Source: Candidatus Uhrbacteria bacterium (GTDB taxonomy: Bacteria; Patescibacteriota; Patescibacteriia; 2-12-FULL-60-25). From it: a DNA stretch of 64,000 bases. Below are positions 8,683 through 17,582 of this stretch, piece by piece. A program made the translations under genes and the position numbers. Position 1 is the first letter of the stretch. Each line of letters begins with the position of its first letter. The notes below the pieces were generated by a model, which ran no database searches, was not told the DNA's origin, and saw nothing but the letters and a program-made list of their open reading frames with translations. The DNA is taken from positions 30,938 to 94,937 of the forward strand of contig JADZFU010000001.1 in assembly GCA_020854265.1 (NCBI GenBank). Direction: 5' to 3'.

Positions 8683-10302
8683 ATGAACACTCTCCTCACC
8701 CGTTTGAAGCAGAACTGGCGCTCTGGCGTTACGGTAGGCCTTGTTTCTATCCCGCTTTCGGTTTCGCTGGCAGTCGCCTCGCAGGCTACGCCGACCATGG
8801 GCATCATTACTGCCATTTGGGCCGGACTTTTTGCCGCGCTATTCGGAGGGAGCGCATTCAATATTGTCGGACCGACTGGCGCTTTATCCGGACTGTTGGC
8901 CGCGTACGCCTTTACGCATGGCGCCGGATCTTTGCCCATGCTTGCGGTTGTCACCGGAGTCTTGGTATTGCTTGCTTGGGCGTTTAAATTGGAGCGTTGG
9001 CTTATTTTTGTTCCGGGTGCCGCCATTCATGGCTTTACCTTGGGCGTCGCCTTCATCATCAGTTTGAACCAGCTCGATTTTGCTCTTGGACTTACCGGAA
9101 TCGAAAAACATGAACGCTTCATTTCAAATGTCTTCACGTCCCTCCAGCATATCGGCCAAAGCCAACCGGCAGCCATCCTCCTCTTCCTCATTGTCCTGGC
9201 CGTGCTTTTCCTTTTTTTGAAGTTCATCCCGAAAATCCCGGGTGTTATCGTGCTCACGCCGATTGGCGTGCTGATTGGAAAACTCTCGACCGATGGGGTG
9301 CTTCCGTTTCGCTTACAAACCCTGAATGACAAGTTTAGCGATATCAGCGGCCAGCTGTTTTTGAACCATACATGGATGATAGATAAGCAGATGATCGTAA
9401 CTGCCTTGGCTGTTGCGTTGATCGCGATCATCGAGACCATGGTCTCGGCAAAAATGGCCGATGCCATGACGAATACCAAGCACGATCGCCGAAAAGAAAT
9501 GTTCGGACTTGGTTTGGCAAATCTCGCTTCGGGAATTATGGGCGGTATTCCGGCCACAGCCGCCTTGGCCCGCACATCATTGAATGCAAAGAGCGGAGCA
9601 ACGCACTCGACATCGGCCGCAGTCAGCTCAATCACCATAGTCGTTGTCTCACTTCTCCTGCTCCCTTGGTTCAAATTTGTACCGATGGCGATGATTGCCG
9701 CGATTTTGACCTTCGTGGCCGTTCGCATGGTGGAGCTGCAGCATTTAAAACGGTACTGGGAACAAGACAAGCGCGGTTTTATCATCGCGATGATTACGGC
9801 TTTTATCTGCGTCTTTGAAGATCCGATTGCCGGCGTAATGTTTGGAACGGCCGCCGCGCTCCTGATTTTTAGCGAACGGATTTCGCATGGACAATTCGAG
9901 CTCGTCATCCATCATGCCGATGGACAGGCGGATAAAATCGTCCACGAAAACGAGTCTGTTACCTGCGACGCGACTGACTTGCTCATTTACTCATTTACCG
10001 GACAGCTCGCCTACTTGAATGCTGAATCACATGCTGAGCATTTCCGAACAAAAGTAAATGGAGCAACGACGGTGATCTTGCGCATGCGCCACCTATACAT
10101 GATCGACGTCGACGGCCTCGATGTACTCGAAGAGATTGTCCGCGATCTCGAGCATGCCGGCAAAACCGTGGTCTTGTCCGGCGTGAATCCTCTTATCAAA
10201 ACGACGCTGGAACGCAGCGCCGTTTATGCCTCTTTGGTGGAACGCGGACGGGTTTACGACCGCACGTCTCACGCCATCCGCGCCTTGGGTTGCAAGGTTT
10301 AA
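8683..10302 (+). CDS. SulP-family anion transporter with C-terminal STAS domain
   Basis: 539 aa from the ATG at 8683; an in-frame ATG at 8665 is an alternative. About 12 hydrophobic segments fill residues 1-400. The N-terminal half carries the SulP hallmark SVSLAVASQATP and later GPTGALSG. A STAS domain lies at ~435-530. SulP proteins carry sulfate, bicarbonate or dicarboxylates with H+ or Na+; the substrate cannot be read from sequence. No sulfur-assimilation or carbonic anhydrase gene is adjacent. Its stop overlaps the convergent infB stop by 4 bp, with no room for a separate terminator. Confidence 0.9.
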   Translation: MNTLLTRLKQNWRSGVTVGLVSIPLSVSLAVASQATPTMGIITAIWAGLFAALFGGSAFNIVGPTGALSGLLAAYAFTHGAGSLPMLAVVTGVLVLLAWAFKLERWLIFVPGAAIHGFTLGVAFIISLNQLDFALGLTGIEKHERFISNVFTSLQHIGQSQPAAILLFLIVLAVLFLFLKFIPKIPGVIVLTPIGVLIGKLSTDGVLPFRLQTLNDKFSDISGQLFLNHTWMIDKQMIVTALAVALIAIIETMVSAKMADAMTNTKHDRRKEMFGLGLANLASGIMGGIPATAALARTSLNAKSGATHSTSAAVSSITIVVVSLLLLPWFKFVPMAMIAAILTFVAVRMVELQHLKRYWEQDKRGFIIAMITAFICVFEDPIAGVMFGTAAALLIFSERISHGQFELVIHHADGQADKIVHENESVTCDATDLLIYSFTGQLAYLNAESHAEHFRTKVNGATTVILRMRHLYMIDVDGLDVLEEIVRDLEHAGKTVVLSGVNPLIKTTLERSAVYASLVERGRVYDRTSHAIRALGCKV

Positions 10303-12314
10303 CGGAATGCTTCGAGCTTGCGGGCTTTGAGCTCTTCGGTGAACGCTTCGAGTCTGTCGCCGGGCATAAGCTTGACCTTGCCTGCGTACGACATACCGCA
10401 CTCCATGCCGGCGCCGATCTCTTTGACGGCGGATTTGCCTGATTGGAGCGACTCGATAATACCATCGCCCTCAAGTTCGCCGCCGCGGAATACGCGGACC
10501 TTGGCACCGGTGACGAGTTTGCCTTCTTTTGTGCGGAGTCCGACTACCATGCGGTTGTTTTCGGTGCGGAAGACGGCTGCAACCTCGGCTACGCCGAGCT
10601 CGTTCACGATTTTTTCCTGCGGAAGCAAGGTATTCAGACGTGCAATGACGTCATCATACAAGTCGTAAATGACTTTATACATTTTGACTTCCGTGCCTTT
10701 TTCACGGGCTGCGATTTCGATTGCGGTCGGTAACATGACATTGAAACCGTAGACAACCGATGGCTTGGAATTGGCGGCGCGCTCGATGTCGGACTCGGTG
10801 ACATTCCCGAGGCCTTTTTGGACAACGGTGACACCGACAAGATCGTGCTTGATCTTTTCAAGCATGCCGAGGATGGCCTCGAGCGATCCGAGCACGTCGG
10901 TTTTGATGACGAGATTGAGTTCGATTTTCTTTTGAGCTTCATCGCCCTCGGCAGGCTGGGCCTTGGTTGCGGTAAATGAATCCGCGGTTTGACGCGAAAC
11001 CGTTTTCATCTTTTTGGTTTCGAGGTCTTTGGGATTTTCCGGAACTTCCATGATATCTCCAACAGACGGAGCGACTTTAAAGCCCAGGATTTTTACCGGC
11101 ATACCCGGGGTCGCTTTTTCGAGTGCTTTACCGTTCCAGTCGCGCATCATGCGTACGCGTCCATACGCATTACCAGAAATACCAAGCCAGTCATTGCGAT
11201 TGAGCGTGCCGTTTTGGATGATGGCTGTCGCAACCGGACCTTCGCCTTTGTCCACATGGGATTCGATAATGGTCCCGGCTGCACGCGCGTCGGGATTGGA
11301 CATGATGCGGTCTTTCTCGACTTCGGCAACGAGCAATACAAGATCGAGCAATTCGTCGATTCCGGTTCCGATCTTTGCAGAAATGCGTGCCATCGGAATT
11401 TTTCCTCCCCACTCTTCGACCGTGATGCCGGCCTCGGCGAGCTGACCCATGACGCGGTTCGGGTCGGCGTCTGGTTTGTCGATTTTATTCATCGCCACGA
11501 TGAATGGAAGCTTGGCGGCTTGAATAATGTTGATCGCTTCCTTGGTTTGCGGTTGAACGCCGTCGTCTGCTGCAACGACCAGAATTGCAATATCGGCAAC
11601 CTTGGCGCCACGTGAGCGCATGACGGTAAAAGCCTCATGACCTGGCGTATCGATAAAGGTAAGCGGCTTGCCCTTTTTTTCAACCATGTACGCACCGATA
11701 TGCTGGGTGATTCCACCGGACTCCCCTTCCATGACATGCGTTTTGCGGATGGCATCGAGTGTGCGCGTTTTGCCGTGGTCGACGTGTCCCATCACAACAA
11801 CAACAGGCGGACGCTCTTTGAGATCGCCTTTTTCCTGCGATGATAAAATTTCTTTGAGACGGTCTTGTGATTCTTCGGATGCCTGAAGTTCGGCTTGGTC
11901 GGCGGACTCGGCCGTTGTTTTGAATCCGAGCTCTTCTGCGATAATGGAGGCCGTCATGAAATCGATGCGCTCGTTTTGAGAGGCGAGGATTCCGGCTTTC
12001 ATCAGCTGCTGGATGACGCGCGTCACCGGAAGGTTAAGCTTACCGGCAAAATCACGGACAGCGATAACCGAGGGCAATGCCACCTCTTTTACCGGTCCTT
12101 CAGTTCCTTCGGTTGCTCCGGAAGTCTGACGGACGATTTGATCGCGCAAACGCTCACGGCGAGAGTTCTCCAGCCACTTCTTGTAGATTTGGTCGGCGGT
12201 GCGGTCATCGACCTTGATAGCGCGGGCGCCAATATCAAAGCCAAGCTCCGGCAATTTTGCGAGGAGCTGCTGCGGGGTAACGCGCAAACGGCGGGCCAAT
12301 TCGGTAACGTTCAT
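10299..12314 (-). CDS. infB: Translation initiation factor IF-2
   Basis: 671 aa, shorter than enterobacterial IF-2 because the long low-complexity N-terminal region is missing. Residues 1-52 form an IF2_N fold (MNVTELARRLRV) and ~75-130 a second similar helical module. The GTPase domain shows GHVDHGKT (~175), DTPGHE (~220) and NKID (~274), followed by EF-Tu-like domain II, the IF-2 domain 3 and C-terminal fMet-tRNA binding domain with GMECG. It positions initiator tRNA on the small subunit. Diverges from truB across 51 bp; single-gene unit. Confidence 0.97.
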   Translation of the reverse strand: MNVTELARRLRVTPQQLLAKLPELGFDIGARAIKVDDRTADQIYKKWLENSRRERLRDQIVRQTSGATEGTEGPVKEVALPSVIAVRDFAGKLNLPVTRVIQQLMKAGILASQNERIDFMTASIIAEELGFKTTAESADQAELQASEESQDRLKEILSSQEKGDLKERPPVVVVMGHVDHGKTRTLDAIRKTHVMEGESGGITQHIGAYMVEKKGKPLTFIDTPGHEAFTVMRSRGAKVADIAILVVAADDGVQPQTKEAINIIQAAKLPFIVAMNKIDKPDADPNRVMGQLAEAGITVEEWGGKIPMARISAKIGTGIDELLDLVLLVAEVEKDRIMSNPDARAAGTIIESHVDKGEGPVATAIIQNGTLNRNDWLGISGNAYGRVRMMRDWNGKALEKATPGMPVKILGFKVAPSVGDIMEVPENPKDLETKKMKTVSRQTADSFTATKAQPAEGDEAQKKIELNLVIKTDVLGSLEAILGMLEKIKHDLVGVTVVQKGLGNVTESDIERAANSKPSVVYGFNVMLPTAIEIAAREKGTEVKMYKVIYDLYDDVIARLNTLLPQEKIVNELGVAEVAAVFRTENNRMVVGLRTKEGKLVTGAKVRVFRGGELEGDGIIESLQSGKSAVKEIGAGMECGMSYAGKVKLMPGDRLEAFTEELKARKLEAFR

Positions 12315-12365
12315 GCGTGCGAGTTTAGGCTTGATTTAGCGGAAAGTCAAGGATATAACAGGTAT

Positions 12366-13049
12366 ATGGATGGACTTCTCCTTGTCGATAAACCCGTCGG
12401 ATGGACTTCACACGATGTCGTGGCTAAGCTCCGCGGTATTTTGAAGATGAAGCAAATCGGCCATGCAGGCACGCTAGATCCTTTTGCCACGGGGCTGCTT
12501 GTGATAGGTATCGGCAAAGGCACAAAAGCATTAACGGCTTTGGTGGGCGTCGATAAGGAGTACGAAGCGACAATCCGGCTTGGTGCTACCAGTGATACGT
12601 TTGATCGAGATGGGGTGATAACAGAACTGGATTCCCGCCTTCGCGGGAATGACAAACCGAGCTTGATTGACATTGAAAAAGCATTGGACAAATTCCGCGG
12701 AGGATACGAACAGCTCGCTCCCCTGCATAGCGCAAAGAAGATCGGCGGGAAAAAGCTGTATGATTTGGCACGCAAAGGAAAAGCCACCGAAGAGATGCGA
12801 CCAAAAAAACACGTTACGATACACGAATTACAAACAACAACGTACGAGTGGCCGAATTTATCAATTCATGTGAAATGCGGCAGCGGTACCTACATCCGAT
12901 CTTTAGCCGACGATATCGGACGAGAACTTGGCGTTGGCGGATATTGTGCGGAGCTGCGCCGCACCAAAGTCGGCTCTTTTGACGTTACAGGTGCTATTAC
13001 GTTACCCTTGGATCAGACAGCAGTTTCGGAAGCATTACTTAAACTTTAG
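12366..13049 (+). CDS. truB: tRNA pseudouridine-55 synthase, short form
   Basis: 227 aa from the ATG at 12366 ([17 protein letters not shown]). An in-frame extension upstream would run antisense through infB and is rejected. The catalytic Asp is in [11 protein letters not shown], with KEYEA, a Y-L/K-Y region (KKLYDLAR) and [13 protein letters not shown] all present. It makes pseudouridine 55 in the T loop of tRNAs. It is shorter than E. coli TruB (about 310 aa) and lacks a C-terminal PUA-like domain. Residues encoded at 12631-12650 come from a palindromic repeat inserted in frame (SRLRGND), in the loop between GVITEL and the next helix. rny starts 22 bp downstream. Confidence 0.94.
   Translation: MDGLLLVDKPVGWTSHDVVAKLRGILKMKQIGHAGTLDPFATGLLVIGIGKGTKALTALVGVDKEYEATIRLGATSDTFDRDGVITELDSRLRGNDKPSLIDIEKALDKFRGGYEQLAPLHSAKKIGGKKLYDLARKGKATEEMRPKKHVTIHELQTTTYEWPNLSIHVKCGSGTYIRSLADDIGRELGVGGYCAELRRTKVGSFDVTGAITLPLDQTAVSEALLKL
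12631..12650. repeat. dRS3-like palindromic repeat inside truB
   Basis: ATTCCC-N8-GGGAAT, exactly the 20-bp dRS3 consensus described in Neisseria and related to widespread proteobacterial repeats that read SRLRGND on one strand and VIPAKAGI on the other. The frame of truB is kept. Only one copy was found in the window. Confidence 0.7.
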
Positions 13050-13071
13050 CGAAAATTTGGGAATAAAACTT

Positions 13072-14607
13072 ATGGATTCTTTCATGCTCGGCCTAATTAT
13101 GGCCGTAGTGGGTATTGGGGTAGGCGCGGCTATTGGCTATGCCATCCGCGAACACAAGAGCAAACGCGGACTCGAAGAAGCAGAAAAGCGCGCACAGGAA
13201 TTGGTTGTCGCCGCAGAATTGAAGCAGAACGAAGCCTTGGCCAAGGCAAAAGAGAAAGCGATCAAGATTATCGAGGAAGCCCGCTTGGAGGAAAAGCGCG
13301 CATTTGAGGATCTCAAAAAACAGCAGGCAGCTTTGACTGAACGCGAGAGCATGTTTGGCCAAAAACTTCTGGATATTGATAAAGCCAAGAGCGAGGTCGA
13401 AGCGGCTCAAAAGCGTTTAGAGGAAGCCCACGCCCACGTTGAAAGCATCAAGCGCGAAGCGATCACAAAACTTGAACAGGCAGCCGGCATGAAGCGCGAA
13501 GACGCGCTCTCCAAACTCATGAGCATGGTTGAGGATGAACAGCAGGAAAACCTGCTTGGACGTATGCGCAAATTGGATGATATGACGGCCGATGAGATTG
13601 ACCGGAAAGCGAAAAGCATTTTGGCCTCCGCCATCCAGCGCCAAGCGTCTTCGCATGTAACGGAAACGACCACGACCTATGTGGAGCTCCCTACGGAAGA
13701 GATGAAAGGCCGCATCATCGGACGCGAAGGCCGCAATATCAAGGCGATCGAGCTTTTGACAGGCTGCGAGCTTATTATCGATGACACGCCGGGTGCAGTG
13801 ACGGTTTCCGGTTTCTCCCCTATCCGCCGCCAAGTTGCCAAGCGCGCGCTCGAAAAATTGATTGCTGACGGACGCATCCACCCGGGGCGTATCGAAGAAT
13901 TTGTTGAAGAGGCAAAACGAGATCTGCAAGTCGACATTAAAAAAGCTGGCGAAGATGCTTTGTATGAACTCGGACTCCCGACCGCCACGATTGATCCCAA
14001 GGTCGTGCAGATTTTGGGACGTTTGAAGTTCCGCACCAGCTATGGCCAGAATGCACTTCTACATTCCATGGAAGTAGCCAAGCTCTCCGCGATTTTGGCT
14101 GAAGAATTGAAGGCTGATGTGTACGTATGCAAACTTGGCGGCCTCTTACACGATATCGGCAAAGCCGTTGACCACGACATGCAGGGCTCGCATCCGGAGC
14201 TCGGATACCAGATCATGCAGAAATACGGTTTCCCGGAAGAGATCTGCTACCAAAGCATCGGACATCATGAAGATAAACCGAAGACGCTCGAGGCTATTAT
14301 CGTGAAAGCAGCTGATGCGATTTCCGGCGCACGTCCGGGAGCACGCAAGGACTCGCTCGAATTTTACGTGAAGCGCTTGCAGGACTTGGAAAATGTCGCC
14401 AAGAGCTTTGAGGGCGTTGAAAAGGTGTATGCCATCCAAGCCGGTCGTGAAATCCGCGTCTTTGTGAATCCGAAGCAGATCAATGATTACGCCGCCATGC
14501 AGCTTGCCAAGAATATCGCGAAGAAAGTAGAGGCTGAACTCAAATTCCCCGGTGAAGTCCGCGTGACCGTGATCCGCGAGACGCGTGTTATTGAGTACGC
14601 GAAATAA
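13072..14607 (+). CDS. rny: Ribonuclease Y
   Basis: 511 aa from ATG 13072, near the family norm of ~520. Residues 4-23 are a membrane anchor, 28-150 a long charged coiled coil, ~195-255 a KH RNA-binding domain with GRIIGREGRNI, and ~325-420 an HD domain with HSMEVAKLS and the metal-binding HDIGKA at ~358. The C-terminal GEVRVTVIRE tail is conserved. It is a membrane-bound endoribonuclease that starts mRNA decay. It follows truB by 22 bp and precedes a GNAT gene by 3 bp, a likely three-gene operon. Confidence 0.97.
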   Translation: MDSFMLGLIMAVVGIGVGAAIGYAIREHKSKRGLEEAEKRAQELVVAAELKQNEALAKAKEKAIKIIEEARLEEKRAFEDLKKQQAALTERESMFGQKLLDIDKAKSEVEAAQKRLEEAHAHVESIKREAITKLEQAAGMKREDALSKLMSMVEDEQQENLLGRMRKLDDMTADEIDRKAKSILASAIQRQASSHVTETTTTYVELPTEEMKGRIIGREGRNIKAIELLTGCELIIDDTPGAVTVSGFSPIRRQVAKRALEKLIADGRIHPGRIEEFVEEAKRDLQVDIKKAGEDALYELGLPTATIDPKVVQILGRLKFRTSYGQNALLHSMEVAKLSAILAEELKADVYVCKLGGLLHDIGKAVDHDMQGSHPELGYQIMQKYGFPEEICYQSIGHHEDKPKTLEAIIVKAADAISGARPGARKDSLEFYVKRLQDLENVAKSFEGVEKVYAIQAGREIRVFVNPKQINDYAAMQLAKNIAKKVEAELKFPGEVRVTVIRETRVIEYAK

Positions 14608-14610
14608 GCT

Positions 14611-14988
14611 ATGGAGATCCGTGATGGCGTGGAAGTAATTCCAGATGTTGAGGATTTTTTTGTCGGTTGGACGAAACGCCCTACACAGGAAGTTTTCAAA
14701 AACATTCTAAAAAATTCCGATGTGGTTGTAGCTGCCGTCGACGAAACAGGAACGGTTGTAGGATTTGCAACCGCCCTGACCGATCATGCGTTAGCGGCTT
14801 ATATCTCGCTTATTGAAGTGCTGCCTGAGCATCAGGGAAAAGGGATCGGGAAGGCCATGACAGACCGCATCATCGAGCGCCTAGGTAATATCTACATGAT
14901 AGATACGGTTTGTGATGAGAATCTTGTCGGGTTTTACGAGAAGTTTGGAATGAAACGCGGGATCGCGATGATGAAGAGAAATTATTGA
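14611..14988 (+). CDS. GNAT-family N-acetyltransferase
   Basis: 125 aa, compact GNAT fold. The acetyl-CoA loop appears as EHQGKGIGKAM (Q-x-x-G-x-G/A), followed by a helix and the C-terminal NLVGFYEKFGMKR typical of motif B. The substrate is unknown; family members acetylate small amines, aminoglycosides or protein N-termini. It sits 3 bp after rny and is probably co-transcribed. The 153 bp that follow (14989-15141) are AT-rich, without an ORF, and must hold the HU promoter. Confidence 0.85.
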   Translation: MEIRDGVEVIPDVEDFFVGWTKRPTQEVFKNILKNSDVVVAAVDETGTVVGFATALTDHALAAYISLIEVLPEHQGKGIGKAMTDRIIERLGNIYMIDTVCDENLVGFYEKFGMKRGIAMMKRNY

Positions 14989-15141
14989 TTAACTCTCTAA
15001 AACTCATTACATATTTTCGCTTAAATTAGCTAAATTTTTAATTGAAAGATTTTTATCTCTTGACCTTCCACAAGCAATCTATTGCGCAACTTAGCGAAAA
15101 AATGTAAGGTGTTCCCATCAATCACTCAATATCCTTTTCCT

Positions 15142-15462
15142 ATGAACAAGGCAGAGCTCATCAACTACCTGTCCGAGAAGGTCGGCGTTACCAAGAAACA
15201 GGCCGAAGACATGGTCGAAGCATTCGTCGATGTCGTCACCTCTACGCTCAAGAGCGGCGGTGAAGTAAATATCGCCGGTTTCGGTGCTTTCATGGCTAAG
15301 ACGCGCGCTGCACGCATGGGCGTCAACCCGCAGAACCCGACGGAAAAGATCCAGATCAATGCCGTCACGGTTCCGAAATTCAAGGCTGGTAAGGGATTGA
15401 AGGATGCCCTCAAGGGCAGCGGCACGGCTTCGGCCGCTCCGAGCGCTCCGGCCTCGATGTAA
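15142..15462 (+). CDS. HU/IHF-family DNA-binding protein
   Basis: 106 aa from the ATG at 15142 (MNKAELINYLSEKVG). The family signature is clear: helix-turn-helix dimer body, then GFGAF and the beta-arm region with R-x-G-x-NPQ and PKFKAGKGLKDAL. An Ala/Ser/Pro tail of about 14 residues follows. It bends and compacts DNA as a dimer. The leader is AT-rich; TTGCGC at 15082 with TAAGGT at 15105 is a weak promoter candidate. A strong terminator follows. Confidence 0.95.
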   Translation: MNKAELINYLSEKVGVTKKQAEDMVEAFVDVVTSTLKSGGEVNIAGFGAFMAKTRAARMGVNPQNPTEKIQINAVTVPKFKAGKGLKDALKGSGTASAAPSAPASM

Positions 15463-15472
15463 GGCAAAAAAA

Positions 15473-15494
15473 ACTCCTCCGACATCGGAGGAGT
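15473..15494. terminator. Bidirectional terminator between HU and proS
   Basis: ACTCCTCCG, loop ACAT, CGGAGGAGT with a T-run after it and an A-run before it, serving the convergent HU and proS genes. Confidence 0.9.
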
Positions 15495-15499
15495 TTTTT

Positions 15500-16774
15500 T
15501 TATTTCTCTTCTACGAATGATTCGACCTCATCCTCGACATCCCCGATTTTGACAAGCCGAGCTTCCGAGTCCGCTCTCCCCTTCCACTCGACCGAATCTT
15601 CTTTCAAGGTTTTTTCCGAAATGACGATTCGTAGCGGCAATCCGATCAAATCGGCATTGGCAAATTTTTCTCCGGGAGAGGCATCCGCACGGTCATCCCA
15701 TAAGACCTCGATCCCCTCGTCGGAAAGCGCTTCGTAGATTTCCTGCGAGACGGTATTGATACGGGTTTGGACAGCCTCGTCTTTTGATTTTAGCGAAGCG
15801 AGATACACGTGGAATGGCGCGACGGATTTTGGCCAGACAATTCCTTTGTCGTCGTGATGCGTCTCGACGATTGCACCGACAAGACGCGAGGTCCCGATTC
15901 CGTAGCATCCCATTAACACGCGCTGTTTTTCGCCGGCATCATTGGTGATGTCGAGCTTGAATGCATCCGTGTATTTTGTTCCGAGATCAAAAATATTTCC
16001 GACTTCGACGCCTTTCATCTGCGCCAAGCTGCCATTGCATTTTGGACACGTATCGCCAGCTTTGTATGTGGCAACTTCCTCGTTTTGTCCGAACTCGCAG
16101 TTTTCACACGCGATCAACTTGTCTTCTCCGGCATCGGTAAGCGCCTGAAACTCGTGCGAGATATTCTTGGTAAAAATACCGCCGCTGGCCTGCACAACTT
16201 TCACCTTTAAGCCGCAACGGGCATACGCTTTTACATATGCTTCGAGCGTCTTGTTATAGAATTCCGTGAGACTCTCTTGTGTTGTGTGAAAGCTGTACAT
16301 GTCTTTCATGCGGAACTCGCGTCCGCGCAGAACTCCAGACTTGGCCCGCAATTCGTCGCGGAATTTGGTATTGATCTGGTAGGTCGCAAACGGAAGATCC
16401 TTGTACGACTCCACGAATTTTTGTACGAGCGGGGTGACGACTTCTTCGTGTGTGCAGCCTAATGCATATTCTTTTCCGGTTTGTGATTCCAACTTGAAGA
16501 GAATGTCGACCCCTTCCCAGCGGTCGGTGGTCTCCCAGTATTCTTTTGGCTGGAGTGAAGGCATGAACACTTCCTGCGCACCGAGTGCGTCCATCTCTTC
16601 GCGGATGATTTGCTCAACCTTGCGCAAGGTCCGGAGCCCAAGCGGCAGCCATGTATACACACCGGCCATCTCTTGGTCGACAAACCCGGCCTGCGAAAGG
16701 TACTTCGCATTCACGGAGTCGGTATCATGAGGGGCGTTTTTGGATGTTTTGCTGAACAGCTTGGAATAGCGCAT
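15500..16774 (-). CDS. proS: Prolyl-tRNA synthetase, short form without editing domain
   Basis: 424 aa from the ATG at 16774 (MRYSKLFSKT), the conserved family start; an ATG 21 bp upstream adds seven residues. Class II core: motif 1 near residues 40-70, motif 2 with F-R-D-E-x-R and R-G-R-E-F, and a motif 3 region GCYGIGTSRL followed by an anticodon-binding domain. Ordinary bacterial ProRS is ~570 aa with an INS editing insertion between motifs 2 and 3; here only a short stretch with two C-x2-C pairs (CENC, CPKC) occupies that site. It charges tRNA-Pro. It may mis-edit Ala-tRNA-Pro unless a free-standing editing protein exists. Confidence 0.95.
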   Translation of the reverse strand: MRYSKLFSKTSKNAPHDTDSVNAKYLSQAGFVDQEMAGVYTWLPLGLRTLRKVEQIIREEMDALGAQEVFMPSLQPKEYWETTDRWEGVDILFKLESQTGKEYALGCTHEEVVTPLVQKFVESYKDLPFATYQINTKFRDELRAKSGVLRGREFRMKDMYSFHTTQESLTEFYNKTLEAYVKAYARCGLKVKVVQASGGIFTKNISHEFQALTDAGEDKLIACENCEFGQNEEVATYKAGDTCPKCNGSLAQMKGVEVGNIFDLGTKYTDAFKLDITNDAGEKQRVLMGCYGIGTSRLVGAIVETHHDDKGIVWPKSVAPFHVYLASLKSKDEAVQTRINTVSQEIYEALSDEGIEVLWDDRADASPGEKFANADLIGLPLRIVISEKTLKEDSVEWKGRADSEARLVKIGDVEDEVESFVEEK

Positions 16775-16803
16775 AACGCGCAAACAATAGAACAAAAAGA
16801 AGA

Positions 16804-16829
16804 CCCCGACAAGCGAATGCTTGCCGGGG
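16804..16829 (-). terminator. Terminator of the 16842-17486 gene
   Basis: On the minus strand CCCCGGCAAGC, loop ATTC, GCTTGTCGGGG, followed by TCTTCTTTTTG. It separates the GC-rich unit from proS. Confidence 0.75.
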
Positions 16830-16841
16830 CCAGGTACGAAC

Positions 16842-17486
16842 TCAGGCGGGCGAGGGCTGGAGACCGCCGTAGCGGATGCGCGTGCTCTCGGCCTGCGCTC
16901 TGGCCGAAGACATGATGATCGAGGCGGTTGTGAGAATACCGCCGACCAAGGCGATGACTACCAGGACGACCGCGACCAAGAGCAGCTTGCCGCGAGCATC
17001 CCCGTTGCCGGAGAACAGCTTGCCGAGGTGGTTTGCGAAGGTCGGCACGGCCCGCGCAGCCTCGACCATGTTGTGTAGCTGGGCGAGCGTGTTGTAGCCG
17101 GCGAACGCGCCGCTCCCGAACGTGCGTTCACGGTAGAAGCCGGCCCAAGACTGCATGGTGATGGCGAGCCCGGAGCCCAGCACGGGAAAAATGATCACCA
17201 GGTATCCCAGCTCGAACGAGGCGATCACCGCATCGTGCGGAACCAGCAAGCCGTGCTCGCCGGTGGCCGGATCCTGTCCGTACGGGATCATGTTCCCGAC
17301 CACGGCGAGGACGATGAGGTAGCACCAGGTGAAGCCGCATGCCGACATGACGGCGCCCATCCAGACCATGAAACGAGCGAAGCCCCCAGCCAACTTGGCC
17401 TCGTTCCAGCTCCGTCCGCAGGACCACGCATTGAACCAAGAGATGGCGAAGTTGAGGAGTAGGAGCAGTAGAATGATGGCGATCAT
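16842..17486 (-). CDS. Polytopic membrane protein of unknown function
   Basis: 214 aa with about five hydrophobic segments (residues ~1-18, 35-65, 90-115 and 165-192 are clearest). The loops carry FNAWSCGRSWNEAKLAGGFARF and a GYNTLAQLHNMVEAA helix; I do not recognise a family. GC-rich codon use differs from proS and ileS. It has its own promoter (TTGACA-17-TATGAA), a strong AAGGAGGGG ribosome site 4-5 bp before the ATG and its own terminator. It is one of several self-contained GC-rich cassettes in this part of the window. Function not assigned. Confidence 0.8.
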   Translation of the reverse strand: MIAIILLLLLLNFAISWFNAWSCGRSWNEAKLAGGFARFMVWMGAVMSACGFTWCYLIVLAVVGNMIPYGQDPATGEHGLLVPHDAVIASFELGYLVIIFPVLGSGLAITMQSWAGFYRERTFGSGAFAGYNTLAQLHNMVEAARAVPTFANHLGKLFSGNGDARGKLLLVAVVLVVIALVGGILTTASIIMSSARAQAESTRIRYGGLQPSPA

Positions 17487-17506
17487 GACCCCTCCTTGGC
17501 GACATA

Positions 17507-17535
17507 TTCATATCAAAATATTCCACTTTTGTCAA
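17507..17535 (-). promoter_or_regulatory. Consensus promoter TTGACA-17-TATGAA
   Basis: Minus strand: -35 at 17535-17530, -10 at 17512-17507. The predicted start leaves a ~15-nt leader containing the ribosome site. This is the best promoter match in the window. Confidence 0.8.
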
Positions 17536-17554
17536 CGGTATGCGTAGAAAAAAA

Positions 17555-17578
17555 ACGACCCGACAGGCGTCGGGTCGT
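17555..17578 (-). terminator. Terminator of the sigma-factor gene at 17583
   Basis: ACGACCCGAC, loop, GTCGGGTCGT, followed on the minus strand by eight T residues (17554-17547). Confidence 0.85.
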
Positions 17579-17582
17579 TGAG

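Noticed and set aside
10299-10302. Possible annotation error at the SulP-infB convergent overlap
   Set aside because: Both proteins end at family-typical positions; a 4-bp convergent overlap recurs at 36136-36139.
11895-12365. A 157-codon in-frame N-terminal extension of truB
   Set aside because: It runs antisense to infB, has no family similarity, and the ATG at 12366 begins the conserved TruB N-terminus.
12531-12824. A minus-strand frame reading VIPAKAGIQ
   Set aside because: This peptide is the usual translation of the dRS3-like repeat; the frame is a shadow of truB.
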